From Desulfobacterales bacterium (lineage in GTDB: Bacteria > Desulfobacterota > Desulfobacteria > Desulfobacterales > UBA11574): a DNA stretch of 5,475 bases. The translations under genes were made by a program, and so were the position numbers. This document shows, in pieces, positions 4,900 to 5,475 of this stretch. Every line of letters starts with the position of its first letter. Position 1 is the stretch's first letter. The stretch covers positions 1-5,475 of the forward strand of contig JAAXQD010000202.1 of assembly GCA_012974475.1 (NCBI GenBank), written 5' to 3'. Below the pieces are notes generated by a model, which saw only the letters and a program-made list of their open reading frames with translations, searched no databases and was not told the DNA's origin.

Positions 4900-5475
4900 A
4901 TGAGGCAACTCAAGATTAGCGGGTTGATTTGTGCACTCTTTTCCGGTGTTCTGATCATGGCCTGTGCGGGCACCAAGCTAACCCAAACATGGGTAGATGA
5001 AGCCCATCGGGGAAAGCCTGTGTCAGACATTCTGGTAATTGCAATAACCTACAAGGAGGAAGTTCGGCATTCTTATGAAGACAAGTTTGTTGCCCAGCTC
5101 AAGGCACTGGGGATTGATGCCGTCTCAAGTGCAGATGTTATCCCCATTCCGGCAGATCTGAAATTGGAAAAAGACCAGATATTGAACGTCGTAAAAAATT
5201 TTGAAAATGACGCGGTTATCATTACCCATATGGGCGGCGTGGAAGAAAAAGAAACCTACAGTCCTTCCACCAAAAATTATACAGGCTTTTACGGTTACTA
5301 TGATGGATTGCACACCCTTCAAAGCAGTCCGGGCTTTTATACCTCCCATACCTTGGTTCGACTGGTAACCAATCTGTACGATGTTGAAACGGAAAAACTG
5401 ATATGGTCCGGACAATCAGAAACCAAGGACCCACGTTCAATCGATCAGACCATTGACGATGTGATTAATTTGGTA
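4900..5475 (+). CDS. Putative lipoprotein of unknown function (3' end beyond the window)
   Basis: The 192 codons present have no stop, so the C-terminus lies outside. The N-terminus is a lipoprotein signal: MRQLK, a hydrophobic core (6-20) and a lipobox ending IMAC, with C22 as the lipidation site. The residue after it is Ala, so no aspartate retention signal is seen and outer-membrane sorting is plausible. The mature part starts TQTWVDEAHRGKPVSDILVIAI (28-49 region), then alternates beta and helix: a strand with ADVIPIP, a helix before DAVIITHMGGV, a tyrosine-rich stretch (YTGFYGYYDG), and VTNLYDVETEKLIWSGQSET. This layout resembles small envelope lipoproteins with a W..G+P..+ILVI start and a 'VETEKLIWSGQ' strand, but I cannot assign a named family or a function. 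The 178-bp gap, own ribosome binding site and possible promoter suggest it is not part of the tungstate system. Confidence 0.85.
   Translation, partial: MRQLKISGLICALFSGVLIMACAGTKLTQTWVDEAHRGKPVSDILVIAITYKEEVRHSYEDKFVAQLKALGIDAVSSADVIPIPADLKLEKDQILNVVKNFENDAVIITHMGGVEEKETYSPSTKNYTGFYGYYDGLHTLQSSPGFYTSHTLVRLVTNLYDVETEKLIWSGQSETKDPRSIDQTIDDVINLV

Noticed and set aside
4728..4919. 63-codon frame running into the lipoprotein gene
   Set aside because: No family or ribosome binding site, and it overlaps the well-supported lipoprotein start in another frame.

Overview
The window carries a complete tungstate (possibly molybdate) ABC uptake locus, all on the + strand: a DNA-binding regulator with a periplasmic-binding-protein-like sensor domain (877-1785), the substrate-binding protein TupA (1902-2828), the permease TupB (3016-3711) and the ATPase TupC (3708-4721). 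It is followed by the start of an unrelated-looking outer-surface lipoprotein (4900 to the window end). The organism is most likely an anaerobic Gram-negative bacterium, plausibly a sulfate reducer of the Desulfobacterota. That is inferred from protein character (Tup system, excisionase-type HTH fused to a PBP-like domain, moderate GC) and not from any marker gene.

Layout. Positions 1-789 hold no gene I can defend. They contain only short, overlapping open frames on both strands and a block at 425-528 that is unusually dense in palindromes. A good sigma70-type promoter (794-822) then precedes the regulator. A perfect 7-bp inverted repeat (790-808) sits exactly over its -35 box and is the best operator candidate in the window. 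A 10-codon upstream frame overlaps the regulator start by ATGA. The 116-bp gap between regulator and tupA has a GGCGCT/AGCGCC stem with a T-run and a tRNA T-arm-like string. The 187-bp gap between tupA and tupB holds a direct repeat and a separate GC-rich hairpin. tupB and tupC overlap by GTGA and must be translationally coupled. A 178-bp gap with an extended -10 element separates tupC from the lipoprotein.

How it works together. TupA captures the oxyanion in the periplasm, TupB carries it through the inner membrane and TupC powers the transport. The imported tungstate would feed the pterin cofactor of enzymes such as formate dehydrogenases and aldehyde oxidoreductases (known biology, not seen here). 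The regulator carries a sensor domain of the same broad fold as TupA, so it probably reads the cytoplasmic oxyanion level and controls its own gene and/or the transporter. TupC also has a C-terminal TOBE-like extension. The locus may therefore hold three separate oxyanion-binding modules.

The most notable points are the operator-like palindrome over the regulator promoter, the coupled upstream mini-ORF, an apparent insertion of about 20 residues in TupA close to the ligand-binding region, and the unexplained palindromic block at 425-528.
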